Positions 22,348 to 32,640 of a stretch of 64,000 bases of DNA are shown one piece after another. The notes beneath the pieces were generated by a model. The model saw only the letters and a list, made by a program, of their open reading frames with translations. It made no database searches and was not told where the DNA came from. The position numbers were made by a program, and so were the translations under genes. The stretch lies in the NCBI GenBank assembly GCA_029168955.1, contig JAPDOI010001365.1, forward strand, positions 125,057 through 189,056. The letters are read 5' to 3'. Source of the stretch: Aplectana chamaeleonis (Eukaryota > Nematoda > Chromadorea > Rhabditida > Cosmocercidae). Each line of letters opens with the position of its first letter. Position 1 is the stretch's first letter.

Positions 22348-22685
22348 GACCGACACGAAGCTCGAGATCGTGAGATGAGCGATGAGCGAATGAATGCTCG
22401 AGATCGTGAGATGGGCGATGATTTCCAATCATTAGCCCCGTTCGTCCCTTGATTCTCAGCTTCTCTCTTTACTCATTTCAGCTTGCATAGATGTGCTGCA
22501 AAAGACGGAAGTTACAAGCCTCGGACAACTCGTCCACCATGTCTTCATAGCTCAATCTTTGAGGGACCATAACTCCGTTCCCAGAAAATCTTGTACGATT
22601 TCAGAGATGTCATTGGAATCAGCATGTGGTCGTTTTTATGATAGGAGGAGAAACAGAAAAACTATTCTTATCGTGAACACTGCCT
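22348..22685. mobile_element. TTAA family A MITE inside hAT-1, one end missing
   Basis: The right end TTATCGTGAACACTGCCTTTAA places the terminus at 22685 with TTAA at 22686-22689. The left part fades out near 22348, leaving about 340 of the usual 484 bp. A local duplication of CTCGAGATCGTGAGATG occurs at 22362-22418. The bases after the right TTAA again read AGGCA, hinting at another insertion at the same site. Confidence 0.8.
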
Positions 22686-23477
22686 TTAAAGGCATCGTAC
22701 GCGCTGAAAACCACTCACCGTTTTTTAGGTTTGAATGATTGGCTGGGCCCATCTAAGCATGTAGGGAGAGTTTGTTGGGTCAACAACATCTCATTGTAAA
22801 AATATATAGTTTCGAATGCCCAAATTTCCGTCAAAAAAGGCCGGTACTCCGTCAGTCATCTGGCACAATTCGCTGTCAGCCATCGTATAAGTAATCAGCA
22901 GTTGATATACATAGTACAAATGAGAGGAAGTTGATGGAATATATTATAAGATTACGCGAAGGATGACTTTACACACATCGGTTCACCTGTCCTTCCCCAC
23001 AAATCTCCTGGAAGAAGGATGCACTTCATTTGACCGTGAGATCATGGGTCAACATAGCGATTGGGTTGTAGCGCGATTTGAATGACTATTGACATTCTAA
23101 CGAATTTCGGGATTGCTTACGAAAATATTTTCGATTTCGTTAGTCGTTATTCGTTAGTCGTAACACCCAAAAAGCCCGATAGTCGTTAAATTCGTTAGTC
23201 GTTAGTCGTAATTACGCACATCCCTGGTCTCAAGCCAGCTTCAGAACCAATGCCCAGGTATCTCTTATTCCCACCACGACGATTGCAAGCAGTGATGAAT
23301 GAGCATCCTACGGGTCGATCGAAATGGATGACCACCCGGTCGAACGTTATCAGTCGAATCAATTGAAGGCGGTATGGACGCTGCCTGACCACGCAATCAA
23401 ATGTTAATTCAACTCACACAAGGCAGGTATTTCGCCGTGCTCTAAGTTGCCTGGATTTGACAGAGTGGTTCGAATCA

Positions 23478-23600
23478 TGTTACTTGCGCGTTTCATAGTA
23501 GCAAGTAATTGTCTCATGCTCAATGGACTTGCAATCAAGTTGAATCGCTTGTATACGTCACATGTAATTTGATTTGTCTGTGATGGGTCGCAAGTAACTC
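23478..23600. repeat. Small GTTACTTGCG-bounded repeat
   Basis: GTTACTTGCG at about 23478 and CGCAAGTAAC ending near 23598 are perfect inverted 10-mers. Between them CAAGTAATTG, CACATGTAATTTG and similar strings repeat. The motif vocabulary matches the 4685-5093 element, so this is probably a shorter relative. Confidence 0.5.
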
Positions 23601-24039
23601 GACTAAAAGGTTCTGAGGGGGCGAAGATAGCTGGAGATACAATATATCCAATGAGTTTTGGGCAGAATGGAAGTGACGACACTTCCTCTTATTTTCCACC
23701 TTCTTTGAATACCTTCCCTTGAACCCCAATGCTTCGGTAACGGAAATCGCTAGGGATCCTTTCGGGAAGCTTTAATCCCGGCCTAAAATGCAAGTTGAGA
23801 GTCCGGCACGACCAAGGGAGAAGTTGCCATGATTGATGTTTGCACTATCGAAGACTTTTTTCAGGGTAAATTCAAAATCAAGGAAGAAACATTGAGACAA
23901 ATCTATAAGCAACTTGAATTTCTCGAATGCGTCATCCACGTAGATTGTCGAGCCACTGGTCGAAAACGTCGTTCTTCCCAAAGTTGTACATCGGTATCAT
24001 ATCAGCACTAGAACAAAAAATAGTAGCGAAGCTGATTGA

Positions 24040-24850
24040 TTTACTTATCTTGCTTGCTTTGACAAAAGAAAACACAATAATACTTGGTGATTTTAAAGGG
24101 AGCATACACGCTCGTAAACGTGGTTGAGATAACTACATGAATCGAACCGTATGACTTACAACATAATGCCTATGCATTTTGAAGTGTCAAAAACGACCCA
24201 CAATGCCGCTACACGAGTTAGAAGTTGACCCCGCCCTGTATTTTCACGCCCCCTGAATTTGCTATTTTCCTCCAACGTAGGGTTGCTGGGCCATCTTCGC
24301 CGTCAGTGACGTGTGTGGTTCACTTGTTAGGCAATCTACCAGCAGTACCGAAAATGAATATGACCCAGCAACCTTGCGTTGCAGGAAAACGGCAAATACA
24401 GGGGGCGTGAAAATACAGGGCGGGGCCAACTTCTAACTCATGTAGCGGCATTGTGGGTCGTTTTTGACACTTCAAAATGCGTGGGCGTTGTAATCTGGGC
24501 CATGCCATTCTATTTCCGTAGTTATCTCAATCACGTTTACGAGCGTGTATGCTGCCTTTAATTTGAAAATAAACTGGGCTATTTGAGGAAACAGGGTTTA
24601 AACAGCTTGTGACTGATCCGACACACGGACAAAACATTCTTGATATTATTCTTGCCACATCCCCGATTTTGAACTACGAAGCTGCACTCCCTCCTCTGGC
24701 TACTTCCGATCACAATATTCTCCAGTTCAGAATAACGCAGGCTCCTCAAACTACGCTTTCGCTGCCGCTTTCCGATCTCCTTAAAGCTGATTATTTGTCA
24801 CTAAACCGTTGCTTCAATGAAGTTGATTGGCTTTCAGTCTTCAATGAGTA
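24040..24850 (+). pseudogene. CR1-like endonuclease, split by a MITE
   Basis: Upstream of the MITE the frame reads LALTKENTIILGDF. Downstream, after 24561, it continues LKINWA and then TDPTHGQNILDIILATSP and TSDHNILQF. GDFN is the catalytic Asp/Asn motif and SDHN the Asp/His motif, so both halves of the active site lie on either side of the insertion. A stop follows the first half of the linker at about 24851. The N-terminal Asn and Glu motifs are not visible. Confidence 0.85.
24097..24557. mobile_element. TTAA family D foldback MITE inside the CR1 endonuclease
   Basis: It starts AGGGAGCATACACGCTCG and ends CGAGCGTGTATGCTGCCT, with TTAA duplicated at 24093-24096 and 24558-24561. Removing it with one TTAA rejoins the GDFN codons in frame, which confirms the site exactly. 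Inverted arms of about 200 bp make up most of its 461 bp. The same family occurs at 4102-4565 and 37961-38404. Confidence 0.93.
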
Positions 24851-25249
24851 ATAGTCCACCGATGACTTATACCGTAGATTCTGCAAGGTAGTCTACGAGA
24901 AAGTGTCTTATTTTGCTCCATTCAGGGTAAAAAAAGCTAACTGGACAAAATTTCCGCCACATATCCGAAATCTTTTAGCCCAAAAGCAGCATGTTTTCCA
25001 AGCATTGCCTGATCCACTGAATGATTCCCTATACAAAAAATATGTAAAGACATAGACAGTCATCTCAAGAAATTTTTAGCGAATCAAGAACGCCGCCTTT
25101 CACGAAATGCTTCTACGAAGCATCTCCACGCTTATATTCGAAGTAAGTTAGCTAGCGGTGGACGATCCCCTATTCTTGTTGATACCAATGGGTCAGAATG
25201 CAAAAAAGACCAAAGCCAGGCGACTGCACTTGACAATTTTTGTGCAAGT

Positions 25250-26517
25250 GTGTTTTCCACTAGCGATGACACCAATTTTGTACCAAATCCAAGTCATTCT
25301 CGTTTTCACTGCGAACACATTTACTTTCATCCAGCAGAAATCGAAAGGTTTCTGAAACACTCGAAGCCATCCACAACTGAACCGTATGATGGAATTCCGT
25401 CTATTGTGTACAAAGAATCGCTGTCCGAACCTCTCGCCCACATTCTTAATGTGTCCTTAATGTTTGGTGAGATGCAAGATGCGTGGAAACATGCCTTAGT
25501 TACACCTATTCCAAAAAAGACACGATCTCAGTTAGTTTCCGTTTTAGGCCTATAAGTATTACACCGTCACCTGTGAAAGTCATGGAGAAAATTGTTAGAG
25601 AAAAGCTGTTCACATGGTTGGAAAAATTCGATTCTATTCTGTCAGAGCAGCATGGATTTCGGTAGGGTGCAACAACAACTACAAACCTTATTGACAGTCT
25701 GTATGATTGGAATCTTGCCATTAACCAAGATAAATCTGTTGATCTAATATACGCCGATCTTTCCAAGGCTTTCGATAAGGTCAGTCACAGTAAACTACTC
25801 AACAAGTTAGAACTTTTGGGTATCAGTAGAAATTTGCTAAATTGGTTCAAATCATATATGACTGATAGATTCATGACAGTAAGGGTAGGAAAAGACTTCT
25901 CTAGCAGGCACGTCTGCACTAGCGGCCTGCCTCAGGGTGGAGTTCTCTCACTCCTACTTTTCCTTATATACACAATGGATCATCCAAAAATGTTGAAGAC
26001 ATCACAAGATATCAAGATACAGATTTATGCTGATGACGTGAAGATATATGGCGCATACGATGAAGACAACTTTAACGAAATATATGCTGCCCTCAAGTCC
26101 TCTATTGAAAGACTAACCACTTGGGCTTTAGACTGGAATCTTACTGTGAATCTTGACAAAAGTTTTGTACTACACATTGGTGAAGGAGATCCATATGAGT
26201 ACGAAGTCAGTGGTGACATTTTGAAGAATTGTGAACTCATCAAAGATCTTGGTGTTCTCGTAGATTCCAAATTGAGGTTTTCCTGTCACATTGATCAAAT
26301 GGTTAAGAAAGCATACGCCGCACTCTTCTCAATTTTTAGGACTATTCACAGCGAGGACCCAACCATTCTTGTCCGACTCTACAAAACGTATGTATTACCT
26401 CATTTAGAGTATTGTTCTGTGGTATGGAGCCCAATTCTTAAGAAGAACATTAGTAGATTGAAAGGGTTCAACAAACATTCACAAGGCTACTGTTTGCGAG
26501 AGTTAACCAGGGTATGA
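25250..26517 (+). pseudogene. CR1-like reverse transcriptase
   Basis: The piece at 25250-25555 holds the fingers (PYDGIPSIVYK, WKHALVTPIPKK). After a frame change, RPISITPSPVKVMEKIV and SEQHGFR follow, with a stop at 25663-25665. Motif A (YADLSKAFDKVSH) is at about 25753-25790. In the frame opening at 25816, motif B LPQGGVLS is at residues 38-45 and motif C YADD at 71-74. Continuing blocks (KDLGVLVDSKL, LPHLEYCSVVWSP) are typical of CR1. Catalytic aspartates are intact but the frame is broken at least three times. Confidence 0.88.
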
Positions 26518-26846
26518 ATTGGAGGTGTCTGCCTTGCTATGGGGAAAGATGGAAAAGTGTTTGTTTGCGATCGTTACGGCGTCGCAGAGTTCTTTTTGAT
26601 CTCGCATTCAGTTTTCGTATGCTTCGCAGAGAATTAAAATTATCTCCCAGTAAATATTGGATTTTTCGGCCTGGCAGCCTCAGAAGGAACGCTTTCAATA
26701 TACATTATCCGCCAGTTCGGATCAAGAATAGAGCGCAAATGTCGCATTTTCTGGTCTATCGCACTGCTAGGTGGTTTCAACTTTTGCCGGGGGAGTTAAT
26801 GAGCTCAACGAACAGTAGTGTGTTCAAAAAACGTTGGAAAAGGTAG
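26514..26846 (+). pseudogene. CR1-like C-terminal tail
   Basis: In a shifted frame the segment reads SLRRRRVLFDLAFSFRMLR, then NAFNIHYPPVR and LVYRTARWFQLLPGEL, the order of conserved blocks after the reverse transcriptase in CR1 elements. It overlaps the end of the reverse transcriptase frame by four bases because of the frameshift, not by design. Confidence 0.75.
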
Positions 26847-26900
26847 ACTTCTTGAGGATGCTAGGGGTTGAGGACGTTGTATTGAAATTAATTGATTACA

Positions 26901-28229
26901 GCGCCATTTTTGTTTCAGCAGATTCTTTACACATCGCAACATGGACAATAATATTTTCCCAAAACTGTGACAGTCGTGATTTTTTTGCTATTTTCCTTTT
27001 TGCTTTTACAGTCCTCCTCTTTTATTACGTATACTCCTCATTTAGTTCTATGTACGGATTCCCTCGTCATGACGATGTCATGTTGGGTTGTCCGCTCATC
27101 CTGTTTGGCAAAGTCCTGATGGCACATGATCACTCCACGAAATAGACATATTTGGGCTCACAACACATGTATTCCTTGTGTTTAATGTAAAGTTCATCCC
27201 AATGAATTGTCCTAGTTTATGGCCTGATTTCTCTCTGCTTTCTTTCTGAGCGAAACTGTTTCTCCATTTTCCTTCTGAACGATTTGCTCATTCATTTTAG
27301 AAATATGGTTCCAAACTTGGAGTAAAAAATGTCTCTATTGCGGTTTCATTCCCTCTAGGTTTGAACTTCTAGTTTACATGTCATAGCGGGTTTGGCCAAA
27401 TTACCGGTCCCATGTGGAAAGCCAGTAAACCCATTTCCCGAAGTTTCGGTGATTTATATTAAGGTGCAGGGTTCGGCACGAGGTGTGGACAAGGCTAAAT
27501 TTTCTTAACCCCCCCCCCTCTAAAAGCAAACTTTTGGCGGTTCTCTCAGACCCCCTCCAGAAAGAGTTAATAGGTCAAAGTTTTGGCGATTTTCTCGGAT
27601 TTCCTCCCAGGAGTGTAAATTGTCTGTTTTTGTAGTAAAATTGAAATAAAAGGAACAATTTATTCCAAAAGATGTATAATTTGAAGAAGAACAACCATTT
27701 CAAAAAAACAAGACATTAACATTGAAATAGATCACGGACGAGGCTTTTCTTGACGGATTACATGAAGTTGCCTGCGTTTTTGAAAAACTTAGCTAAAGTA
27801 AGGGTTTTGATTATAGTGAAGGCTCTCCTAATGTTGAATATAAGACACATAGGTTTGAACGTGTATCCAGAAATTGTGAATGATTCCGGGTAGGAAGCTA
27901 AGGTAAGCTCTGGTACATCCTTAGCGACCTGTCGATTTCGATTATCACCAGCAGCGGAGCGGTGAGCCTCGGTGAGGTATAACTAGTGATAAGGAGGTTC
28001 CGACGAGAAAGCCACCGCTCCGCGCTGTGATAATGGAAACCAGGAGTTCACTTGAACTGAAACAGATTCTATATATGTGGTGGAAAAGAAGCGTGGTGAA
28101 GATGCTAAGGTCAAGAATACGGGATGTCTCGAAGAAATAAATGTGTTTTCAAATTAATATGAGTTCGTAAATTCATTTCGCAAGTCCAAGAAGAACATGT
28201 CACTTCAGATGTATGGACTTCTGGTTCGA
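26901..28229. other. No gene recognised
   Basis: May include the CR1 3' untranslated region at its start. An open frame at 26834-27145 is a continuation artefact with a chance hydrophobic stretch. A weak inverted pair around 27955-28030 (AGCGGAGCGGTG and CACCGCTCCGCGCT) marks a small hairpin of unknown type. Confidence 0.4.
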
Positions 28230-29727
28230 AAGAGCGTCATCCGATCTGGTTACGTTGCGAATTTTATTCTCCGAAACCCACTCATACACGAAACACACGA
28301 CACGGGTTCGATCCCGCAAGGTGCTTAATTTTCGGAAAACATTAGACCTCACATTTTTTTGCAAAGTAAGGGTCACGAAAATAAGATATTCGAGTCGAGA
28401 GTGGTAGATTTACCCTATATACAAATTTTCAGCCTCTAAGATGGACGCTGAAAGGCACTTCTCTGTGTGGCCCACACCTGTCGCAGGTGCGGTCGCGCTG
28501 GAAGTCTACATTTTTGCAAGGTATGAGTCAGGAGAATACGATGATCGAGTCGAGCGTGGTTGATTTACCCTTCATACTCACTTTCACCGTCCAACAAAGA
28601 TGCTGAACACCGCTACAGTAAGAGGCCTCACACTCTTCTCAGAAGTGGTCCCATGGAAAAGCGCATTTTTGAAATTTAGGTGTGACGAGAGTAGGATATT
28701 TGAGTCCAGCGTGGTCAATTCACTCATTAACCAATCTTTTACCGTCTCAACGTAACGCCGAAGACCGCTACATAGGAAGCGGAACAAGGTAAAAAAACGT
28801 AAAAAAAAAGTCAGTCTAGAAACCTGGAGTAGGGTTTTGAAACACTTGTAACTTAACTTCCAAAAGAGCTACCCCGGGTTTGAGCAAAATTTAAAAACTA
28901 GTTTCTAACCCTACCGTAACCCTATGAAAAAAACTTTACTCGCTCCCAGAGAACGCCTTACAAAAAAAATTACTAGGTGTGGACATTTGATGTTTTGAGC
29001 ATACATGTCAACACCTAAATGCACCAAATGTCCACACCTAGTGAATTTTTTGTGAGCCATCCTCTGGGATGAGTAAAGTTTCATTCGGTAGGATTACAAA
29101 CCTAGTTTCTTAGTTTTGCTCAAACCCGGGTCAGATCTTTTTTTGACGTTTTTTTACGTTTTTTTACCTTGTTCCTCTGCCTATGTAGCGGTCTTCAGCG
29201 TTACACTGAGACGGTAGAAGAGTGTAAATCGGGTAAATCGACCACGCTGGACTCAAATATCCTACTCTCGTCACACCTATATTTCGAAATTGACGACTTC
29301 CGGCGGGACCACACCTGAGAAAAGTGTGGGGCCTTCACCTGTAGCGGTGTTCAGCCTCTATGTTGGACGGTAAAAGTGAGTACACAAGGTAAATCGACCA
29401 CGCTGGACTCGGTCATCGTATTCTCCTGACTCATACCTTGCAAAAATGTAGACTTCCAGCGCGACCGCACCTGCGATAGGTGTGGCCCACACAGAGAAGT
29501 GCCTTTCAGCGTCCATCTCAGAGGCTGAAAATTCGTATATCGGGTAAATCTACCACTCTCGACTCGAATATCTTATTTTCGTGACCATTACTTTGCAAAA
29601 AAAATGTGAGGTCCAATGTTTTCCGAAAATTAAGCACCTTGCGGGATCGAACCCGTGTCGTGTTTGCTGTATGAGTGGGTTTCGGAGAATGAAATTCGAA
29701 ACGTAACCAGATTAGATGACGCTCTTC
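28230..29727. mobile_element. Long foldback element, about 1.5 kb, arms about 750 bp
   Basis: The two halves are inverted copies around a loop at about 28990-29024. The innermost arms are TAGGTGTGGACATTTG and its complement; the outermost are AAGAGCGTCAT (28231) and ATGACGCTCTT (29716). Several hundred bases pair with scattered mismatches, for example ATTCTCCGAAACCCACTCAT and CACCTGTCGCAGGTGCGG. No reading frame of note. The outer parts of both arms contain a tRNA-like B box GGGTTCGATCCC. Foldback or expanded-TIR elements have this shape; the superfamily is unknown. Confidence 0.85.
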
Positions 29728-29752
29728 CCAACTAGCGAGTGTTTTTGCCATG
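29640..29752 (-). pseudogene. tRNA-like sequence at the outer end of the foldback
   Basis: Read on the minus strand, CGCTAGTTGGGAAGAGCG resembles an A box and D-arm (compare AGCTCAGTTGGTAAGAGCG in many tRNAs), and about 75 bp further GGGTTCGATCCC is a perfect B box. The spacing is longer than in a plain tRNA, leaving room for an intron-like or SINE-like insertion, and the acceptor stem does not close. The left arm keeps the B box but not the A box. Confidence 0.4.
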
Positions 29753-30777
29753 TCTGGTCTGGCTAATTTTGAAGCAACTATTTTCGTATCTAACCACTTA
29801 TTAAAGCGTGTTTTCCATACATCTAAAGTGACCTGTACTTTTCTGAAAACATATTTGCTTCTTTAGTACATCTCGTCGTCTTCGCCTTTGCCAAAAGCTT
29901 TATTCTCTCTTTTCTTCCGCCCCATTCCGTAGCTTCCAATCTGTTCATATTTGCATTTCAGTACACAACTACCCAGGATACACGCCCAGAACCTATGTGC
30001 CTTATATTCAACCGTAGGAGAACCTTTACTATAATTTTAACATTTACGTAAATTTAATTACAACAAGGTTTCATGTAAATTGGACGGTATTACCGAATTA
30101 TTCGCAAAAAACATTTCTACACAGTGTACTTACTACCCCCGCTCAGAATGATTCACGTGGTCTCCCAGTGGAGCTCAAACCCCCCTCCCTCCACCATTGC
30201 GCAGCTCAGTCCCCCCGGTGTGGATATCCACACCCCGCGCCGAGCCCTGTCAAGGTGCCATAGCTGGCTGACAGGGCCAAGCCTTGTTTGTTGGCTATGC
30301 ATGCCGAACTGTTCTCAAGAGTTTTGATGACCACGCTATAAATCCAACCTTCCCATCAGTCTGCGATATAGAGATTTTTTACTTCGGGTGAAAAACTATC
30401 GTGCTTGAGTTCCCCGTTTTTTCAGTGCTCATTTTTTCCTTGATGTTGGCCTGTCCTGATTCCGTTACGCTTCATTTTTACCCACCGATTCTATTCAAAT
30501 TTGACTGTTGGCGCACCCTGCGGGCGTATCAATTAAATAAAGAATAGTTCAATTTCGCAACCAACAATAAATTCTGGACGGGATGATTACTACATAATAG
30601 ACTTTGTATTACCGATGCATCGCTGGAGAGATTTCGAGAAGGCTTCCAAAAAATTCTGCTGTCAAAGTTCAACTACATACGTCGTGAAGAAACCCAAGAA
30701 ATGATAGGTGCTCCAAATGGCCGGGATTCTCTAGAAGATATTCGAGTGATTTCCGTTATGACTCAGCTCCGCCTTAA
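29728..30777. other. No gene recognised
   Basis: Only short frames. CCCTGTCAAGG and GCTGACAGGG near 30246-30280 make a small hairpin. No element ends found. Confidence 0.4.
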
Positions 30778-31263
30778 AGGCAGTGTCCACGATAAAAATT
30801 GTTTTTCTATTTTTTAGCCTATCTTGAAAACGGTCCCATGCTGATTCCAACGATGTCTCTGAAATCGTACACGACCTTCTGGAAATGGAGTTATGGTCCC
30901 TAAAATATTGAGCTAGAGAAGCATGGTGGACGAGTTGTCCGAGGCTTGTAACTTCCGTCTTTTGCGGCCGATGTATGCGAGCTCACCTGAGTAAAGAGAG
31001 AAGTCGAGAATGAAGGGAAGAACGGGGCTTTTGATCAGAAACCATCGCTCATCTCACGATTTCAAGCTTTCATTCGTTCACGTCGGTAGGCGGGCAATGC
31101 GCTTCTGGGGTTTGCCTTGCGCTCAGAGTGGCTTTTTCGGGCTCTTTTGGGGCTCTTTCTGGTTCGTTTTCATGCGGTCTTTCGACGTTAACGTTACAGA
31201 GTGTCCCTCCACTACCCATTCCTAGGAGAATTTCAAACAATTTTCTCATCGTCAACACTGCCT
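30778..31263. mobile_element. TTAA family A MITE, complete
   Basis: It starts AGGCAGTGTCCACGATAAAA after TTAA (30774-30777) and ends ATCGTCAACACTGCCT before TTAA (31264-31267). The body is the inverse of the 11597 copy, including GAGAATGAAGGGAAGAACGG and TTCACGTCGGTAGGCGG. Length 486 bp. The right-hand TTAA doubles as the left-hand TTAA of the family B element that follows. Confidence 0.92.
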
Positions 31264-31267
31264 TTAA

Positions 31268-31742
31268 AGGCACAGTTCAACCTCACAATCATTTTCCAGT
31301 TTAGCGGCTTATCTTGGATAGAATGTCGGGCTGATTATAGTGGTGTCTCTAGAATTGCTCAGAATCCACTACGAACGGAGTTATGACCCCTCAAAGATTC
31401 TGAATTCGGAGTATGAGAATTTCGTGGACGAGTTGTCGCGGGTATGTTTTTCCTTGTCGTTCGTAGTCATCGCGTCGGAGCAAACCATATTATAAAGTTA
31501 GGCCGATAGCAAATGGAAGAACATAGATTTCGATTAGATTTCACTTCGCTTCTCGTCCTTATTGAGACCGAAAACTCCAAAGTGGGCGGAGCGATTGGGT
31601 GCTGATTTCGGGACGCAGAAAGAGTGGGTGCTCGATTTTTCTCGCTTATTCTAAGGAGTTGAAATTCCGCGTTTGGCAGGGTTGCTACACAGGGCGTCTG
31701 GACCATAATATCTAATCTTGCCCACGAGCTTGAACTGTGTCT
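31268..31742. mobile_element. TTAA family B MITE, complete
   Basis: It starts AGGCACAGTTCAACCTCA and ends GAACTGTGTCT, bounded by TTAA on the left (31264-31267) and ATAA on the right (31743-31746), apparently a mutated TTAA shared with the next element. Its body (GGCTTATCTTGGATAGAATG, CGTGGACGAGTTGTCGC, ATTGAGACCGAAAAC) matches copies at 34855 and 62628. Confidence 0.9.
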
Positions 31743-31746
31743 ATAA

Positions 31747-32115
31747 AGGCAGTGTTCACGATGATTCTCGTCCCCGAGTTTTTCACTCAAAACAATGCGT
31801 GGCCCACCAAGGGTTACCAAAATTACGAAGAAAAGGCGTCAAACGCTATAAAACGTCTAATTTCAGTGACATTATTCTATGACATGAACTAGTTGTCCGG
31901 TTGGATGAACATGTTCGTGGTGGTCTTCACCGGTGGAAAATTGGGTCAATCGAAAATAGAAGAATATTTTATGCAAAGCACGATTAGTTACGGTCCTAAG
32001 GAAAGATCAGAGCAATAGAGAGTAGAGAATCGCAAAGGTCGGGTCCACAAAAGATTTCGTTGTCACAACGAACAGTTCCTGTGAGAGTAAAGAGGCGGGG
32101 TGAGAGTACAGGGTT
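31747..32115. mobile_element. TTAA family A MITE (second subfamily), truncated
   Basis: It begins AGGCAGTGTTCACGATGATT right after ATAA. The body matches the complete copy at 39135-39618 in inverse orientation: CGTCCCCGAGTTTTTCAC, TAGTTGTCCGGTTGG, AGAGTAGAGAATCGCAAAGG. Similarity stops near 32115, where other repeat sequence begins, so the distal end is lost. Confidence 0.85.
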
Positions 32116-32640
32116 TTGCATAGTTCATGGGCCGTATGCATGATTGAACTCCGCGGGGTAGGGGCAAGGACAGGGCAGTCTCCCCCTAGGGGCAGTGCCA
32201 CGGGTGCCCCGCATGCACTCCGACACTGGCAGCGGACTCCTACAGGAGAAAACGGCGATCTCGGTCTCCGACAGATGCTGTTTTGTCCTGTGAGAGGCCG
32301 AACTATAGCGAAGCGGTCTCCTGGGGTGCGTTCCAAGAGCATTTCCACGATGCCGTGAGAGGGCAAACAGCCTTTCCATGGGCAAACTTGTTTCCCATAA
32401 CCACAAACTGTAACTGCTAATTGCTTCCACGTCGCCGTGGCTACGTTTCCATGGAAAACTTTTTCCATGGGAATGTTCTTCGAACACACCCCTGCAGGAT
32501 ACGCTGCCGCATCACTTCCACTGGGTCTCCTACAGGACAAAACAGCTCCGATAGTTGGCCTGGAACGCGCACGTTGAACGAATTATCGAACCCGCGCGGT
32601 GTACGATACGCATGCGCATCGGCTGAGAAGCCGATTGGAC
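32116..32640. repeat. Repeat-derived GC-rich block containing a 171-bp MITE
   Basis: CTCCTACAGGAGAAAACGG (about 32238) and CTCCTACAGGACAAAACAG (about 32528) flank the small MITE as direct near-copies, and CTCCGACACTGGCAG resembles sequence near 35577 and 40886 in the large inverted duplication. The 177-codon minus-strand frame across it has no recognisable domain and I do not call it a gene. Confidence 0.5.
32323..32493. mobile_element. Small MITE, GGGGTGCGTTCCAAG ends, 171 bp
   Basis: The left end GGGGTGCGTTCCAAGAGC and right end GTTCTTCGAACACACCCC are inverted copies with a few changes. Inside, CCATGGAAA and TTTCCATGG form further inverted pairs. The second copy at 41323-41490 is better preserved. 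No convincing target duplication on either copy. Confidence 0.75.

Larger units (their letters stand above)
21023..23226. mobile_element. hAT-like DNA transposon (hAT-1), 2.2 kb, with 8-bp target duplication
   Basis: The ends are CAGGGATGTGCGTAAT at 21023 and its reverse complement ending at 23226. The flanks are GTCTTAAG (21015-21022) and GTCTCAAG (23227-23234), an 8-bp duplication with one substitution. An 8-bp duplication plus a CAGGGATG-type terminus is the signature of hAT transposons. Just inside each end is an array of CGTTAGTCGTTAGTCG. No transposase frame remains, so it is non-autonomous. It has been invaded by a family B MITE (21309-21792) and a truncated family A MITE (22348-22685). 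Confidence 0.88.
23773..26900 (+). mobile_element. CR1-like non-LTR retrotransposon, heavily decayed
   Basis: The pieces in order are an endonuclease remnant (to about 24850, interrupted by a MITE), a linker, a reverse transcriptase (about 25250-26517) and a C-terminal tail (26514-26850). There are many stops and frame changes. The reverse transcriptase motif set (AFDKVSH, LPQGGVLS, YADD) and the C-terminal order of conserved blocks point to the CR1 clade and not to RTE. The 5' limit is uncertain: the minus and plus frames at 23773-24010 are both short and I cannot align them confidently. Confidence 0.82.

Noticed and set aside
32007..32540. 177-codon minus-strand frame as a gene
   Set aside because: It crosses a truncated MITE, a second MITE and other repeats, and shows no domain or compositional sign of coding.
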